From: Rhabdophis nuchalis | Taxonomy: Eukaryota; Chordata; Lepidosauria; Squamata; Natricidae | NCBI GenBank assembly: GCA_039707465.1 | Contig: CM077644.1 | Location: 185,863,462-185,927,461 of the forward strand | Reading direction: 5' to 3' | Length of the DNA: 64,000 nt | Shown: piece by piece, positions 12,241-22,791 of the stretch | Numbering within the stretch: position 1 is the stretch's first letter | Layout: every line of letters starts with the position of its first letter | Translations under genes and position numbers: made by a program | The notes under the pieces: model-generated | Told to the model about the DNA's origin: nothing | What the model saw: only the letters and a program-made list of their open reading frames with translations | The model's database searches: none

Positions 12241-12907
12241 TGCTCCCTCCGGATTTTTCCGATTCTATAAAAAGGCCTATCCACGGATTAATTAACTCAG
12301 AAAGAAATGTGCACTGAACTCTTCATTTTTTCCAGTTGAGGTTCTGTTCAAGGAAACCAGCATTCCTTCTGTTTTTAACCCAGATGCTGGTGGGTGTATC
12401 ATATTCAGCAGAAAGAGAAGATATATGTCCCCCTTGAATATATTATTTCCTTTTCCTTCTCCCAGTGCTCTAAAAAATGTTCGCTAATGGCCCTTTTATA
12501 GCCAGAGAAATGCCGACTGAGAAAAAGTCATTTGGTGACCTTTGAAACCTCTCCTTTGTGTCATTTGTTTTAGGTCAGGCAAAGCATACGGTCTCCAAAC
12601 AACCTCCCAGCTGCTCAGCCTACCTCTAAATATGCCTTTTAAAGCTCCAGCCTTACTATTTGACTGTTGTGGGTGGAAGAAATCAGATGCAGCACTTAGA
12701 TGAATGAGCCAAACATAAAATTCTCTCCAGCTGAACAAATGCCTGAGCTTCGTGTAATATCACATGTTGTGCTAGTGATGTTAGCTGTGTACTTTAATTG
12801 CTTGTCCAGAAAACCACCGGTTCCATCTTCCAATTTGAACCCAGTTTAAAAGATACTTACAGGTGATCTGGTTTTGTTGTTTTAATTTGTGGCCACTGAA
12901 TATGCTA
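12241..12907. other. Unassigned intergenic DNA
   Basis: No gene or recognised repeat. An 80-codon minus ORF (12496-12738) resembles nothing known to me. Confidence 0.3.
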
Positions 12908-14172
12908 TGCAATTTTTATTTTATTTATTTTATTAAATTTATACCCCGCCCTTCTCCTTGTTAGGACCCAGGGCGGCGCACAGGCATCTTAAAAACACAA
13001 AATACAATAAATATCAATTAAAATGTAATTAAATTCATTAACCCGTGCTAAAAACCCAATATTAAAAACCCTACCAAATTACAAATTTCCTTAAAAAGTC
13101 AGAAACGGGGGGCTATCCTAGGCCGGCTTGTTGGAATAAGTACGTCTTAAGACGTTGGCAGAAGAGGCGGAGGTCCAAGATTGTGCGAAGGTCGGGGGGG
13201 TAGGTCGTTCCAGAGGGCCGGGCCCGCCACAGAGAAGGCCCTTCCTCTGGGTGTCGCCAACCGGCATTGCCCGGCCGACGGCACCCGAAGAAGACCCTCT
13301 CTGTGGGAGCGGATCGGGCGAAGGGATGTATGGGGCAGGAGGCGGTCTCGTATATAGCTAGGCCCCGAGCCATGGAGCGATTTAAAGATGGTCATCAGTA
13401 CCTTGAAGCGCACTCGAAAGGCCACAGGCAGCCAGTGCAGCTCGCGCAGGAGAGGTGTTACGTGGGTTTGCCTTGAGGCACCCATAATCACCCGCGCGGC
13501 CGCATTCTGTACTAACTGTAGCTTTCGAGTGCACCTCAAAAGAAGCCCCACGTAGAGAGCGTTACAGTAATCCAGCCGGGACGTCACAAGTGCTTGAGTG
13601 ACTGTGCGAAGGGCTCCCCGGTCCAGTAAGGGGCGCAACTGGCGTATCAGGCGTACCTGATAGAACGTCCCCCTGGCCACGGCTGCCACATGGTCCTCCA
13701 TGGACAGCCGGGAATCCAGGAGGATGCCCAAGTTGCGTGCCCTCTCCACGGGGGCCAGTTGTTCGCCCCCAATGGCCAGAGTTGGACTTATCTGGCTGAA
13801 CCGGGGTGCCGGAAACCACAGCCACTCGGTCTTGGACGGGTAGAGCTTGAGTTTGTTACTACCAGGGGTGGGTTTCTGGGGGATCGGCCAGGATCGGGCG
13901 AACCCTTTCGTAAAATTTCCGGATCCCGAGCGATCCCTTTGGATCGTGGACCCGGAAGTAAGTTGCCGCTGCTAACTGCTGCTCCCAGCTGGGGCGGGCA
14001 GGCAGGAAAGCAAGCAAGGCGACTGCGCTGTCTTCTTTTTCCCTCAACGAAGCGCCGCCTCCTCCTCGCCCATGCTTCGCTGAGGAAAAAAGAAGACAGC
14101 CAGGCCGGCTCTCCGAAGGGGTCCCCCTTTCCCCTTCTCCATGGGGGTGGGTGGTGGGGGTGGGCCGCTCAC

Positions 14173-14322
14173 CTCGTCGCCCCACTTGAGCACGTCCTTG
14201 TGCCTCTCCCCGACGGCCTGGTAGATGTGCAGGAACTGCTGGATGCCGTGTTTGCGCACGTGCTCCGCGTGCCGCTGCGTCTTCTCCCAGCTGAGTGGTG
14301 AGCCTTGCGACAGAAGCCCCAT
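14173..14322 (-). pseudogene. GCLC: GCLC exon 1 copy, minus orientation, inside the hAT element
   Basis: The minus strand reads MGLLSQGSPLSWEKTQRHAE and on to HKDVLKWGDE, 50 codons with no stop or frameshift. This matches the N-terminus of the glutamate-cysteine ligase catalytic subunit, the first enzyme of glutathione synthesis; human GCLC begins MGLLSQGSPLSW. The exon ends GAG followed by gtgagc, an intact splice donor at phase 0, and intron-like DNA follows. The presence of intron proves capture from genomic DNA, not from mRNA. Only the N-terminal 50 residues are present, so no ligase activity is possible. The source gene must lie elsewhere in the genome. Confidence 0.88.
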
Positions 14323-14794
14323 GGCTGTGCCGGGGAGAAAGAAGAGGAGGCGCGCGGAAAAGGCAACCTGCGGCCGCTGCTGCCATGACAACTCCGAAGA
14401 GCAGCGCTCGGGCCAGGAGCTGCCGGCCAAAAAAAAAGAAAGCACACACACACACACAACCTACTTCAGGCGGCGGGAAACACGCAAGGAGAATCCACTC
14501 GCGGCTAGGCGTAGGGGGGAAGAGGTGGCTGAGCAAAAGGAAGGGGGGGAAAGGCGCTCCCGCCGCCTTCCCGAGCCTCCCGCTTTGCCAGCGGCCAGTA
14601 CCTTTCGCAGAGGGAAAAAGAAGACAGCGCAGTCGCCTTGCTTGCTTTCCTGCCGGCCGGCCCAGCCCCTGCTGCTGCCGCCGCCGCCGCTAACTGCTGC
14701 TCCCAGCTGTCTTCTTTTTCCCTAGTTTTCACGGCAGCAGCGGCCGCAGGTTGCCTTTTCCGCGCGCCTCCTCTTCTTTCTCCCCGGCAGAGCC

Positions 14795-14944
14795 ATGGGG
14801 CTTCTGTTGCAAGGCTCTCCACTCAGCTGGGAGAAGACGCAGCGGCACGCGGAGCACGTGCGCAAACACGGAATCCAGCAGTTCCTGCACATCTACCGGG
14901 CCGTCGGGGAGAGTCACAAGGACGTGCTCAAGTGGGGCGACGAG
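14795..14944 (+). pseudogene. GCLC: GCLC exon 1 copy, plus orientation, inside the hAT element
   Basis: This is the inverted partner of 14173-14322: the same 50 codons, uninterrupted, with three visible amino-acid differences (position 5 S to L, 35 Q to R, 40 R to S). The leader ('ccggcagagcc') precedes the ATG, and the donor gtgagc starts at 14945. The copy points toward GADD45G, about 8 kb away. Its phase-0 donor does not match GADD45G exon 2 (phase 2) but would match exon 4 (phase 0). Whether it is ever transcribed or spliced cannot be told from sequence. Confidence 0.88.
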
Positions 14945-15390
14945 GTGAGCGGCCCACCCCCACCACCCACCCCCATGGAAAAGGGGAAAGGGGGACCCCT
15001 TCGGAGAGCCGGCCTGGCTGATGGAGGGATCCTTCGGCTGCGCTTGGGAAAGTCTCCCGATTGAGATAGGCCGCCACTCCCCCCCTCCCCCCCGTCTTCT
15101 CAGGTAGAAGGTCGGTGCTGGAAGAGCGGGGAGGCTTCTGGCTCTGCGCCTTGCCAAATGGAGGGGACGGGGGAGGCTGGATGCGGGGGAGAAGCGATCT
15201 GTTTATTTAAATCGGAATTTCCTTGAACGGAGTTTAGGTGTGAGGCTTAGAAAACAGATTAGCAGCCGTCAAGTCCCTTCCCTGTCGCTGACCTACCTGA
15301 GGCTGGTTTCACAAGCCAGCAACCCCCCCTCCCCTCTTTCTGTACCATTAACTGAAATATATATATATATACACATATATACAAATTGGC

Positions 15391-15510
15391 CACTCCCACC
15401 CGGTCACATGGCTGGCAAGCCACTCCCACCCGGTCACATGGCCGGCAAGCCACTCCCACCCAGTCACATGGCCGGCAAGCCACTCCCACCCGGTCACATG
15501 GCCAGCAAGC
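15391..15510. repeat. 30-bp tandem repeat, four copies, in the hAT subterminal region
   Basis: Four consecutive units, each starting 'cactcccacccggtcacatg' and ending 'gcaagc', differ at single positions. The inverse of one unit occurs near the left end of the related element at 10684-11206. Subterminal repeats in hAT elements are often transposase-binding sites; that role here is inference. Confidence 0.9.
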
Positions 15511-18089
15511 CACAGAACCTGTTCCAAAAATTTTGAAACCCACCCCTGGTTACTACCCATCCAGATCCGTACGGCCTCCAGACACCGGGACAGCACCTCG
15601 ACGGCATCGTTGGGGTGGTTTGGGGTGGATATGTACAACTGAGTGTCATCAGCGTACAGATGGTATTCCACCCCAAAACCACGGATGATCTCGCCCAGCG
15701 GCTTCATGTAGGTGTTGAACAGGAGTGGCGAGAGGACCGACCCCTGAGGAACCCCACATGTGAGGGGCCTCGGGGACGACCTCTGCCCCCCTGCCAACAT
15801 CCATTGCGACCGACCAGAGAGGTAGGATGAGAACCACCGTAGAACGGTGCCTCTCAGCCCCAACCCCCCCAATCGGTGCAATAAGATACCATGGTCGATG
15901 GTATCGAAAGCCGCTGAGAGATCTAATAGGACAAGGATAGAGGAACAACCTCTATCCCGTGCCCTCCAGAGATCATCCACCAACGCGACCAATGCCGTCT
16001 CAGTGCTGTGCCCGGGCCGGAAGCCGGACTGGCGCGGGTCTAGATAATCAACTTCCTCCAGGTGACGGGGAAACTGTTGAGCCACCACACTCTCGACAAC
16101 CTTCACTAAAACGTGAAGGTTGGAGACGGGACGATAGTTCTCTAACAGAGCCGGGTCCAGGGATGGCTTCTTGAGGAGGGTCCTCACCACCGCCTCTTTC
16201 AAGACGGTGGGCAAATACCCCTCACTCAGAGATGAATTCACAATGCCCTGGAGCCAGCCTCGTGTCACCTTCCAGGATGCCAGTACAAGCCAGGAGGGGC
16301 ACGGGTCCAATAAACATGTGGTGGCTCTAAGGTTCCTCCGCAACCTGTCCATATCCTCGGTAGTAACAAAGTCGAACTCCTCCCAAGGTGTAATCTCAAG
16401 ACCAGCACCGGACGCCACGACCGGACCACTAGTGGAGGGCAACTCGTTCCGAATCTGAGTGATTTTGTCCTGCAGGAAAACTCCAAATTCCTCTGCTCGA
16501 CCCTGCAGAGGGGCTTCCCGCGGCCTCAGGTGAAGGAGGGAGCGGGTCACCCCAAACAGGGCGGCAGGGCGGTTTTCCGCGGATGCGATAAGGGTGGCAC
16601 AATACTCCCGTTTGGCCACTCTTAGCGCCACTAAATAAGTCCTAATATGGTCTCTCACTAGTGTTCGGTCAGATTCAGATCGAGAAGATCTCCACCTACT
16701 CTCTAGGCGTCTCTTGCGGCGTTTCATCTCCCGAAGCTCCTCGGTGAACCAAGGAACCTGGGTGACTCGACGCCGCATGAGAGGCCGCAAGGGCGCGACT
16801 CGGTCCAAGGCCCCCGTGGCCGCACTATACCATGCGGCCACTAGGTCCTCAGTCGAGCCGTGGGACAGGGACACAGGTACTGGCCCAAGCTCCCTCTGGA
16901 ACCTTTCCGGGTCCATCAGGCGCTTGGGGCGGAACCAACTCGGTGTCTCCGGTTCCGCCTCCCGGCGGTGGGGTGTGACGGTTGGAAAGTCTATCCGAAG
17001 GAGAGAGTGATCTGTCCATGACAAGGGTAAGATGACTAAATCCCCTGTTCCAAGATCACTAATCCAGTGTCCAGAGACAAAAATCAGATCCAGCGCGTGT
17101 CCTCCCTCATGAGTGGGGCCCTGAACTACTTGGGTCAGGTCCATGGCCGTCATGGAAGCCATGAACTCCCGAGCCGCCTCGGATGTTTCGCCCGCCGATG
17201 GCAGGTTAAAGTCCCCCATGACCATAAGTCTGGGGGTCTCCACCGCCATCGCGGCGATCACCTCGAGTAGCTCGGGCAGGGCTGCTGTTACATAGCGGGG
17301 AGCCAGGTATACAACTAGCAAGCCCAACTGCCTCCCTAGGCCCCACTTCACAAAGAGGGACTCACAGCCGGTCGTCTGAGGCACAGTGGTCTCCTTTGGC
17401 TCCAGACTTTCCTTAACAATAACCGCCACCCCCCCACCCCTGCCTAGGGCCCTAGGTTGATGAAATGCACGGTAACCTGGTGGGCACATTTCCACGAGGG
17501 GTAGACCCCTCTCGGGGCCCAACCAGGTCTCCGTAATTCCCACCAGGACCGGGTCCCCCTCTGACACAAGGTCATTTATGAGGGGAGCTTTTTTCACCAC
17601 GGACCTGGCGTTACAGAACATCAACCTAGGGCCCCGGCTCTGTAATCCCTGACCGCCTAGCCTACGAGTGGAGCACAGGGGGTTGGGGCACGCGATCGCT
17701 CGTAACCAGCGACCACGAGCTCCAGACCCACGATGGACATCCTGTCTCCCACCGCTCCTGCCCCTCCCTAAGACCAACCGAATGGGACGGCCCTCAACAG
17801 AGACGACCCCTGATCCCCCCTCCCTAATAGACTCCTCCTTTATCACACTTCCGCCAGCCGGCCCCATAACTTGACCCCCCTCTGACTGAGTAAACCCTCC
17901 CCCCATCCCAGAACCCCTTAAAAGCCTAATTAAAAATTTGCATAAAAGCCCCCTTAGTTTGCGCCTCGCCCACCTCTCTGGATCTATCAATCCATCCTCG
18001 AGGTGGGCCCGTGTTAGACCAGGGGGCCAGGCCTGCGAGAGTGGAAGCTCCCGCAGGCGGAGAAGGTCTAACCTAGAGTATGACGGCAT

Positions 18090-18775
18090 CCTTGGGCCTC
18101 ACAGGCATTTAAAAGGAGGAACTAAGATGTTAAAACTAAAATGTTAAAAACTAAGATGTTATCTTCCGTTGGGCTGGGTGGCCATACCACACTGCCACCA
18201 CCATTTGCCGCCGCCACTCGCCCCTCGCCACTCGTCGCAGCCCTGCCATTCCAACTCGGGCCACCAGGCCGCGCCGGGGCCGCACCGGTCCGCACCAGGC
18301 CGCCACCGCCATTTGCCACCGCTAGCCGCTCGCCGCCCGCCGCCGCTCACCACTCCCTGTAGCCCGCTGCTCTTTTTCGGGCTATCCGGCCGCGCTGGAG
18401 CCGCTCGCCGCTCGCCGCCGCCCGCTGATTGTTCCGGGCTGCCCACGCTGAATCTGCCCACGCTGGGGGCAGCCCACTATTTCCAATCGGGCTGCCCACA
18501 CTGAGGGCCGCGCAGGAGGCCGCGCTGAGGCCGCGCCAGGCTCGACCAGGCCGCTCCACCTCTCCGTCACTTGCCGCGGTCGCCCGAATCTCCCGCCTCC
18601 GCCGTCACCTACACTCACACCAAAACTCGCCTGGGGGGACGGCAGGGCATCAGGCTTGCTGGGCCGGCCCTCAAAGTTGGTCAAGGGGGCCGGCAATGTC
18701 CTCTGGAGCCATCAGAAACCTCCGGGGATGAACGCCCTCACAGTTCCGACGCCATTCTCCTCGCGCATGCGCAAA
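18090..18775 (-). promoter_or_regulatory. CR1 5' UTR, GC- and CpG-rich, likely internal promoter
   Basis: About 690 bp lie between the ORF2 start and the element end. Most of it is rich in 'gccgcc' and CpG. The likely 5' end is near 'ctcctcgcgcatgcgc' at about 18758-18773. LINE 5' UTRs carry internal pol II promoters. Transcription would run away from GADD45G. Confidence 0.55.
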
Positions 18776-19025
18776 CTTAATCTCTTTTGATATTAGTAAC
18801 ATAATAATGGTATTATCATGCAGTGCCTGCATGTGTTTAACATGAGAAACAATATTTTAACAAAAACAAACAAACAAACAAGCAAATCAACCAATCAATC
18901 AATCTAACAACTTCAGATTGTTTGTGTCAATCAATCCAAAGGTTAAGCCAAACCTAATTTTATAATTCCCAGAATTCCCCAATCAAATTGCATTAAAGGC
19001 CCTCTTTTTCCATGATTATTTAGAG
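18776..19025. other. AT-rich spacer with an (AAAC)n-like run
   Basis: A run of 'caaacaaacaaacaa' followed by 'caatcaatcaatc' lies at about 18863-18905. Nothing else recognised. Confidence 0.4.
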
Positions 19026-19161
19026 CAGGGGTCTCCAACCTTTGCAACTTTTAAGTCTGAAGGACTTCAGCTCCCAGAATTCTCCAGCCAGCAAAGCTGG
19101 CTGGAGAATTCTGGGAGCTGAAGTCCTTCAGACTTAAAGTTGCAAAGGTTGGAGACCCCTG
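19026..19161. mobile_element. Hairpin (fold-back) hAT MITE
   Basis: This 136-bp near-perfect palindrome has CAGGGGTCTCCAACC termini and the TSD atttagag (19018-19025 and 19162-19169). Confidence 0.9.
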
Positions 19162-19384
19162 ATTTAGAGGACTTTGATAAGGAACTTCACTGCAGAAGAG
19201 CCTGCAACCTCAGCATTAACGTTCCAAAGCTATGTGACGTTATAGGTAAAAATCAATATTTCAATAATTTCCCCTTTGTGTGCCTTTCTGGCTTCTTTTT
19301 CTTAAATTTGCATTAGATCAGATATATTTCTAGACTTAAGGTATATGGGTGGCCAGTTACTATAATCTACATTTATTGTTTTAA

Positions 19385-19515
19385 TTTTGTATTTTGCTTT
19401 TTTAACCGTTTTTAATTCCCTGTGCCCCGCCTCGAGTCCCTTCAGGGAGAGAGAGCGGGTTATAAATAAAAAATTAATTAATTAATTAATTAATTCATTC
19501 ATTCATTAATTCATT
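19385..19515 (+). mobile_element. CR1 3' tail fragment with (AATT)n/(ATTC)n tail
   Basis: It matches the 3' UTR end of the CR1 copies ('ccctgtgccccgcctcgagtc' and 'cagggagagagagcgggtta'), followed by a tetranucleotide tail of aatt and attc units. It carries no coding sequence. Confidence 0.75.
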
Positions 19516-21215
19516 CATACTGTGATTCTGTTGTGCAATGTCTTCTACTACAATAAATTGTATATTTTCTTTGATATAATAGCATTTTAAATCTTGTTCT
19601 CTCTTTAAAGTCTGTGTCTAGTATTCATTATGTTCCACTATTTCAATTTTTCCCACCAAGCTTCTGTCATAGAAAGTATCTCTGTTCTCTTTCACAACTA
19701 AACTCAACTAAGATTCTCATCTTGACTTAAAAGACAGTTTGTAATGACTAAATTACTCACAACCAAAAGTTATCCATTTCCAGAAGAATATCCTTGATAT
19801 GAGAGAATGGGTTCATCATCTAAAGTCCCTTTCTCTGAAACATTCCTACACTTGAAATGATGGCCTTCTTGCTTAAGCCCTTTCTTCTCAGCTGGTAACA
19901 GCTGATATCCTGGGAATTAGATGAAACAACCAGACCCAATAAGTTATAATTTGCACATTTCTTTGCTCTTGTTCACTTATCTTTCAGTGGAACAAACTGG
20001 TTTCTTCAGAGTTTACACCGCATTGCCCTAAGCACAAATCCATGCCTTAATCCACACTGCAATTAATTGAAAATCAGCCAGTTCTCTGGGTTCCCCCCCT
20101 CCCCCATACTATCGGTAATTAGTATTGGTAAAGTCATGCTAATTATTACTAGCAATTTGGATTCCTTTAAATACTCTATGCTCTAAAAGCCACATGTTAT
20201 CATTCTGTAACATTGGGATCCCTACGTTCCTCACATGGTTATTAAATTCACTTTGGCACTACCTGTATATCTGTGGAGGTGGGAGACCAGCATGTTTCTC
20301 TCTTTTGCTGCTAAATGTCTGTGGTCCTATTTGCTCTTTAGTACAATTGCTCTGGTTGGAAGTTTCCACCTGCCTTTCTTTCTTTTTTAGAAAGAGTGCT
20401 GGCTAGGGCCAGACAAGACAACTACATAAACTGACTGTATTAACTTGTGACATTTCTTATCTACAGTATGTAATTGAAATACTTTTGGGAGCATATTTTC
20501 AATAGAATTTGGTTATGAATTTGTAAGCTAAATTGCACCCATTCCCCTGGAAGCCATGACCTGTATATCCACAAGGTGGCACAATTCTATTTCCCATAGC
20601 AAAGGTTCTCCATTCAAAGGAGCCAATACACAGAAACAGCTGCTTTCATTTGCCAGAACAAAAATACTACAAACCCCAGAGGGTAGGGAGAATTTGCAAA
20701 AAAGAGTTAACGGGGGCTTTTTAATCTGCTGTAAGCAGAATAAAGCCTGCATTTTATCCACCGGGAGGCTTTATTTCTTCTCTTAGAAACTTGAGTATTA
20801 GTCAATTATTATAATCAGAAAGATGTGCATCAATCATCCAGCAGGTGGTGCTGTTAACCTAAAATTGCTGAAACCAAAGCTAAGAGGCAAGGGGGAAAAA
20901 ACAGCGGGGGAGACCTCAGCATGAACAGGATGTTCATTTCTTTAATTCAAAAGGCAAATTATTTGTGCGCTTTTCTTTATTTGAAAAAGGTTTTTTAAAA
21001 ATAATCCAACTCCCCCCCAAACAATTGGATTATCTCCCCCCCCCCAATTAATTGCAAAAAATACTCTTCCAATCCATTCCTTCAGTGGAAATTCTACAAG
21101 CAGGCGAGAAGGACAGTATGAAACTTGCACCTTTTGTTCCCCAGTCATCCATTCCCTAATATTGGGATATTTAGCCATCCTGCTGCGTAGCCTTCTAGCC
21201 ACTGATAACCTCACT
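19516..21215. other. Unassigned upstream DNA
   Basis: No exon or clear repeat. This is low-repeat DNA 1.6-3.3 kb upstream of the GADD45G start and could hold regulatory sequence, but no specific element is claimed. Confidence 0.3.
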
Positions 21216-22199
21216 GTTCAAGACAGGGGAGGGCAACCTGTGGACTTCAACTCCCAGAATTCCTGAGTCAACATAGCCCACCCTTCTTCGTCCAAGAGAT
21301 GCCTCCTATCTTCCTAGCTGGTGTCCGTTATACCTTGTTGCAATGAATTATGTAAATGAATCGTGGTCCCCACAGAGAACTTCCTTTCCCTTGGATCTGG
21401 ATCTTCATTTCTCTCTCCCAAAGACGAATTTGGGGAGCCCACCCTTTTGGAGAACAGGTGTAGCCCTTTCGGCTTTCCACTTTGGTTAAGATTGGCCCAG
21501 CCAAGCGGAGAGGGCCATAGGCCAAGTGTGCTTAAACGATGTCCTGCAATGTCTGAATGCGTGGCCTAGGGGCAAAGACAAAGGCTGATGAAAGCACGGG
21601 CTCGGGGCAAAGACAAAGGCCGAATAACGGGGCCTTTTGAGAAGGAGAAGGATCGCGTGCTCCGAAGGCCTCCAAATTCAATTGCACTTTGGAAATGTAT
21701 GTGTGCGTGCGCCCAAGTGGAGACATTCATCAGCAGGAGCAGATTGGGCGACCCGAGAGAGTCATGCAATTGTCCCACTCCCTCTCCCTCCCTCCTCGCA
21801 CCCCTCCCCTCCGCCCTTCAGCGCCAAAGCAAATCTTCAGCCAGTGGCAGGTGGACAGTGCAGCTATGAAGAGAAAGCCTCAATTGTCCGCCCTCCAAAC
21901 TGCCACACGCCAGACCTCCGCTATTGTGTGAGGTCTCCATAGAAATGCAAACGAGCAGCGTGTGCCTTCTACAATCTGCTCACAGCAGCAGCTCATTAGA
22001 CATGCCGGACTGGATCCACTCTCATTCTGGTGAACTTTGCAGGAACTTCCCCTGTCACAACCGCCCCCCCCCCACTCCCACTTCCCCCCTGGCCGCGTTC
22101 AGTCTCCGCTTGTAGCAAAAAAAAAATAATAAATCCCCTATGTCGGCTTCCTTCTGCAAAAAAAAAAAAGAAAAAGCCCCGCGGCGTTTCGAGACCCCA
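21216..22199. other. GADD45G upstream DNA with half of a MITE
   Basis: A half-copy of the hairpin family ('gtggacttcaactcccagaa') lies near 21237-21263. A 33-bp-spaced repeat of 'ggggcaaagacaaaggc' occurs at about 21570 and 21603. The rest is non-repetitive and becomes GC-rich toward the promoter. Confidence 0.4.
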
Positions 22200-22666
22200 C
22201 TAGCCGTTAGAAACCTGATCTCTGGGACAGATGCAGCAGTGGGGACCCCCACGCCTGAGTGCCCACGCCTGGTACATTTGGTTTGGGTTTGGCAACCGAA
22301 CGAATTGCTTGGCTGGGGAACAGGATGGGGGCGAGACTTTGCAAAGGGCGCCGTTTCTTCACAAGAAAGAAACCCCCTCAAGGAAAACGGGTATCGCGTT
22401 GTAGCGGAACTTATGCCACAAGTTGCCCATCTAAGCGCCTTTCTTTGAGTCATCCGGCGCTCTTCCCTCCACCCGCTTCAAAGATGAAGCTACGTCTGCC
22501 TCCGTCTGCCTAGTAACATCATAACAAAAGCAGCCCGTGGCAGATTCGAGGCATTGAAAATCCCCCCCCTCCTCCTCCGGGGGGCCCTTCCACGCCATTT
22601 ACCCGCTCTCTGCCCCCCCCCCCCCGCTCCACACACACACACTCCATAAGCCCCCCCTCCTCCACC

Positions 22667-22672
22667 CACGTG
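22667..22672. promoter_or_regulatory. GADD45G: E-box CACGTG
   Basis: A palindromic CACGTG about 155 bp upstream of the predicted start site. This is the core site of bHLH-zip factors such as USF or MYC/MAX. Binding is not shown by the sequence. Confidence 0.4.
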
Positions 22673-22738
22673 GCCTCCCGGCACGAGCCGGGTCTACCCG
22701 ATTTCTCGGCTTAACATAACAATACACGCCGGGCTCAG

Positions 22739-22743
22739 CCAAT
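22739..22743 (+). promoter_or_regulatory. GADD45G: CCAAT box (NF-Y type)
   Basis: The context 'cagccaatcagag' is a strong NF-Y match. It lies about 50 bp upstream of the TATA box and about 85 bp upstream of the predicted transcription start. Confidence 0.75.
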
Positions 22744-22759
22744 CAGAGGAGACGAGATT

Positions 22760-22773
22760 CCGGCAGCTGCCGG
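22760..22773. promoter_or_regulatory. GADD45G: 14-bp palindrome with CAGCTG E-box
   Basis: CCGGCAGCTGCCGG is a perfect 14-bp palindrome between the CCAAT and TATA boxes. Its centre is CAGCTG, a bHLH E-box. Gadd45g is a known target of proneural bHLH factors in vertebrates, so a role is plausible; this is inference. Confidence 0.45.
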
Positions 22774-22791
22774 CACGGTAGCTGCGCCGCC

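Larger units (their letters stand above)
13863..15548. mobile_element. Pack-type hAT element carrying two inverted GCLC exon 1 copies
   Basis: Termini are CAGGGGTGGGTTTC and its perfect inverse. The perfect 8-bp TSD is gttactac (13855-13862 and 15549-15556). The 1,686-bp interior is far more GC-rich than most of the window and holds a 288-bp inverted repeat (14097-14384 and 14733-15020). Each arm contains the GCLC 5' leader, start codon, 50-codon exon 1, splice donor and about 75 bp of intron 1. The right copy continues into unique DNA (15021-15350) that is probably more GCLC intron 1. Other internal repeats include a 45-bp inverted pair (14001-14045 and 14610-14654) and a 21-bp direct pair (13971-13991 and 14689-14709). 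The right subterminal region holds four 30-bp repeats. No transposase is encoded. Because the TSD encloses everything, the captured DNA moved with the element. Confidence 0.88.
13113..18089 (-). pseudogene. CR1 ORF2 (endonuclease-reverse transcriptase), disrupted
   Basis: The frame opens with MPSYSRLDLL at 18089 and stays open for some 840 codons to the hAT insertion. Endonuclease landmarks: 'MFCNARSV', 'GITETWLG', 'VMGDFNLPS' and 'WTDHSLLRID'. RT landmarks: 'KPSLDPALLENYRPVSNL', 'QSGFRPGHSTETALV', 'LDLSAAFDTIDHG', 'GVPQGSVLSPLLF' and YADD. After the insertion the C-terminal domain runs 13862-13147. A single extra C in a G/C run (about 13193-13199) then throws 'WNDLPP' out of frame; the proper ending 'YLFQQAGLG' lies in the neighbouring frame at 13113. 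Apart from these two lesions the copy looks intact, which suggests it was young when hit. Confidence 0.88.
12908..18775 (-). mobile_element. Near-full-length CR1 LINE, split by a hAT element
   Basis: Minus-strand order from right to left: GC-rich 5' UTR (18775-18090), ORF2 with endonuclease and reverse transcriptase (18089-15549), the hAT insertion (15548-13863), the C-terminal domain (13862-13113), and a 3' UTR with an AT-rich tail ending near 12908. Without the insert it is about 4.2 kb. The two halves join at the hAT target site inside the codons for the segment between 'RIWMGSN' and 'KLKL'. No separate ORF1 was found upstream. It lies about 4 kb upstream of GADD45G, pointing away from it. 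Confidence 0.88.

Noticed and set aside
14173..14944. A resident GCLC gene
   Set aside because: Only exon 1 is present, twice and inverted, inside TSD-bounded transposon ends. No exon 2 or later was found.
13859..15157. Many long overlapping ORFs on both strands in the GC-rich hAT interior
   Set aside because: Apart from the two 50-codon GCLC exons, the translations are Ala/Arg/Ser-rich shadows of CpG-rich DNA with no domain.
15391..15510. CRISPR-like direct repeats
   Set aside because: The 30-bp units are contiguous without spacers, in a vertebrate transposon.
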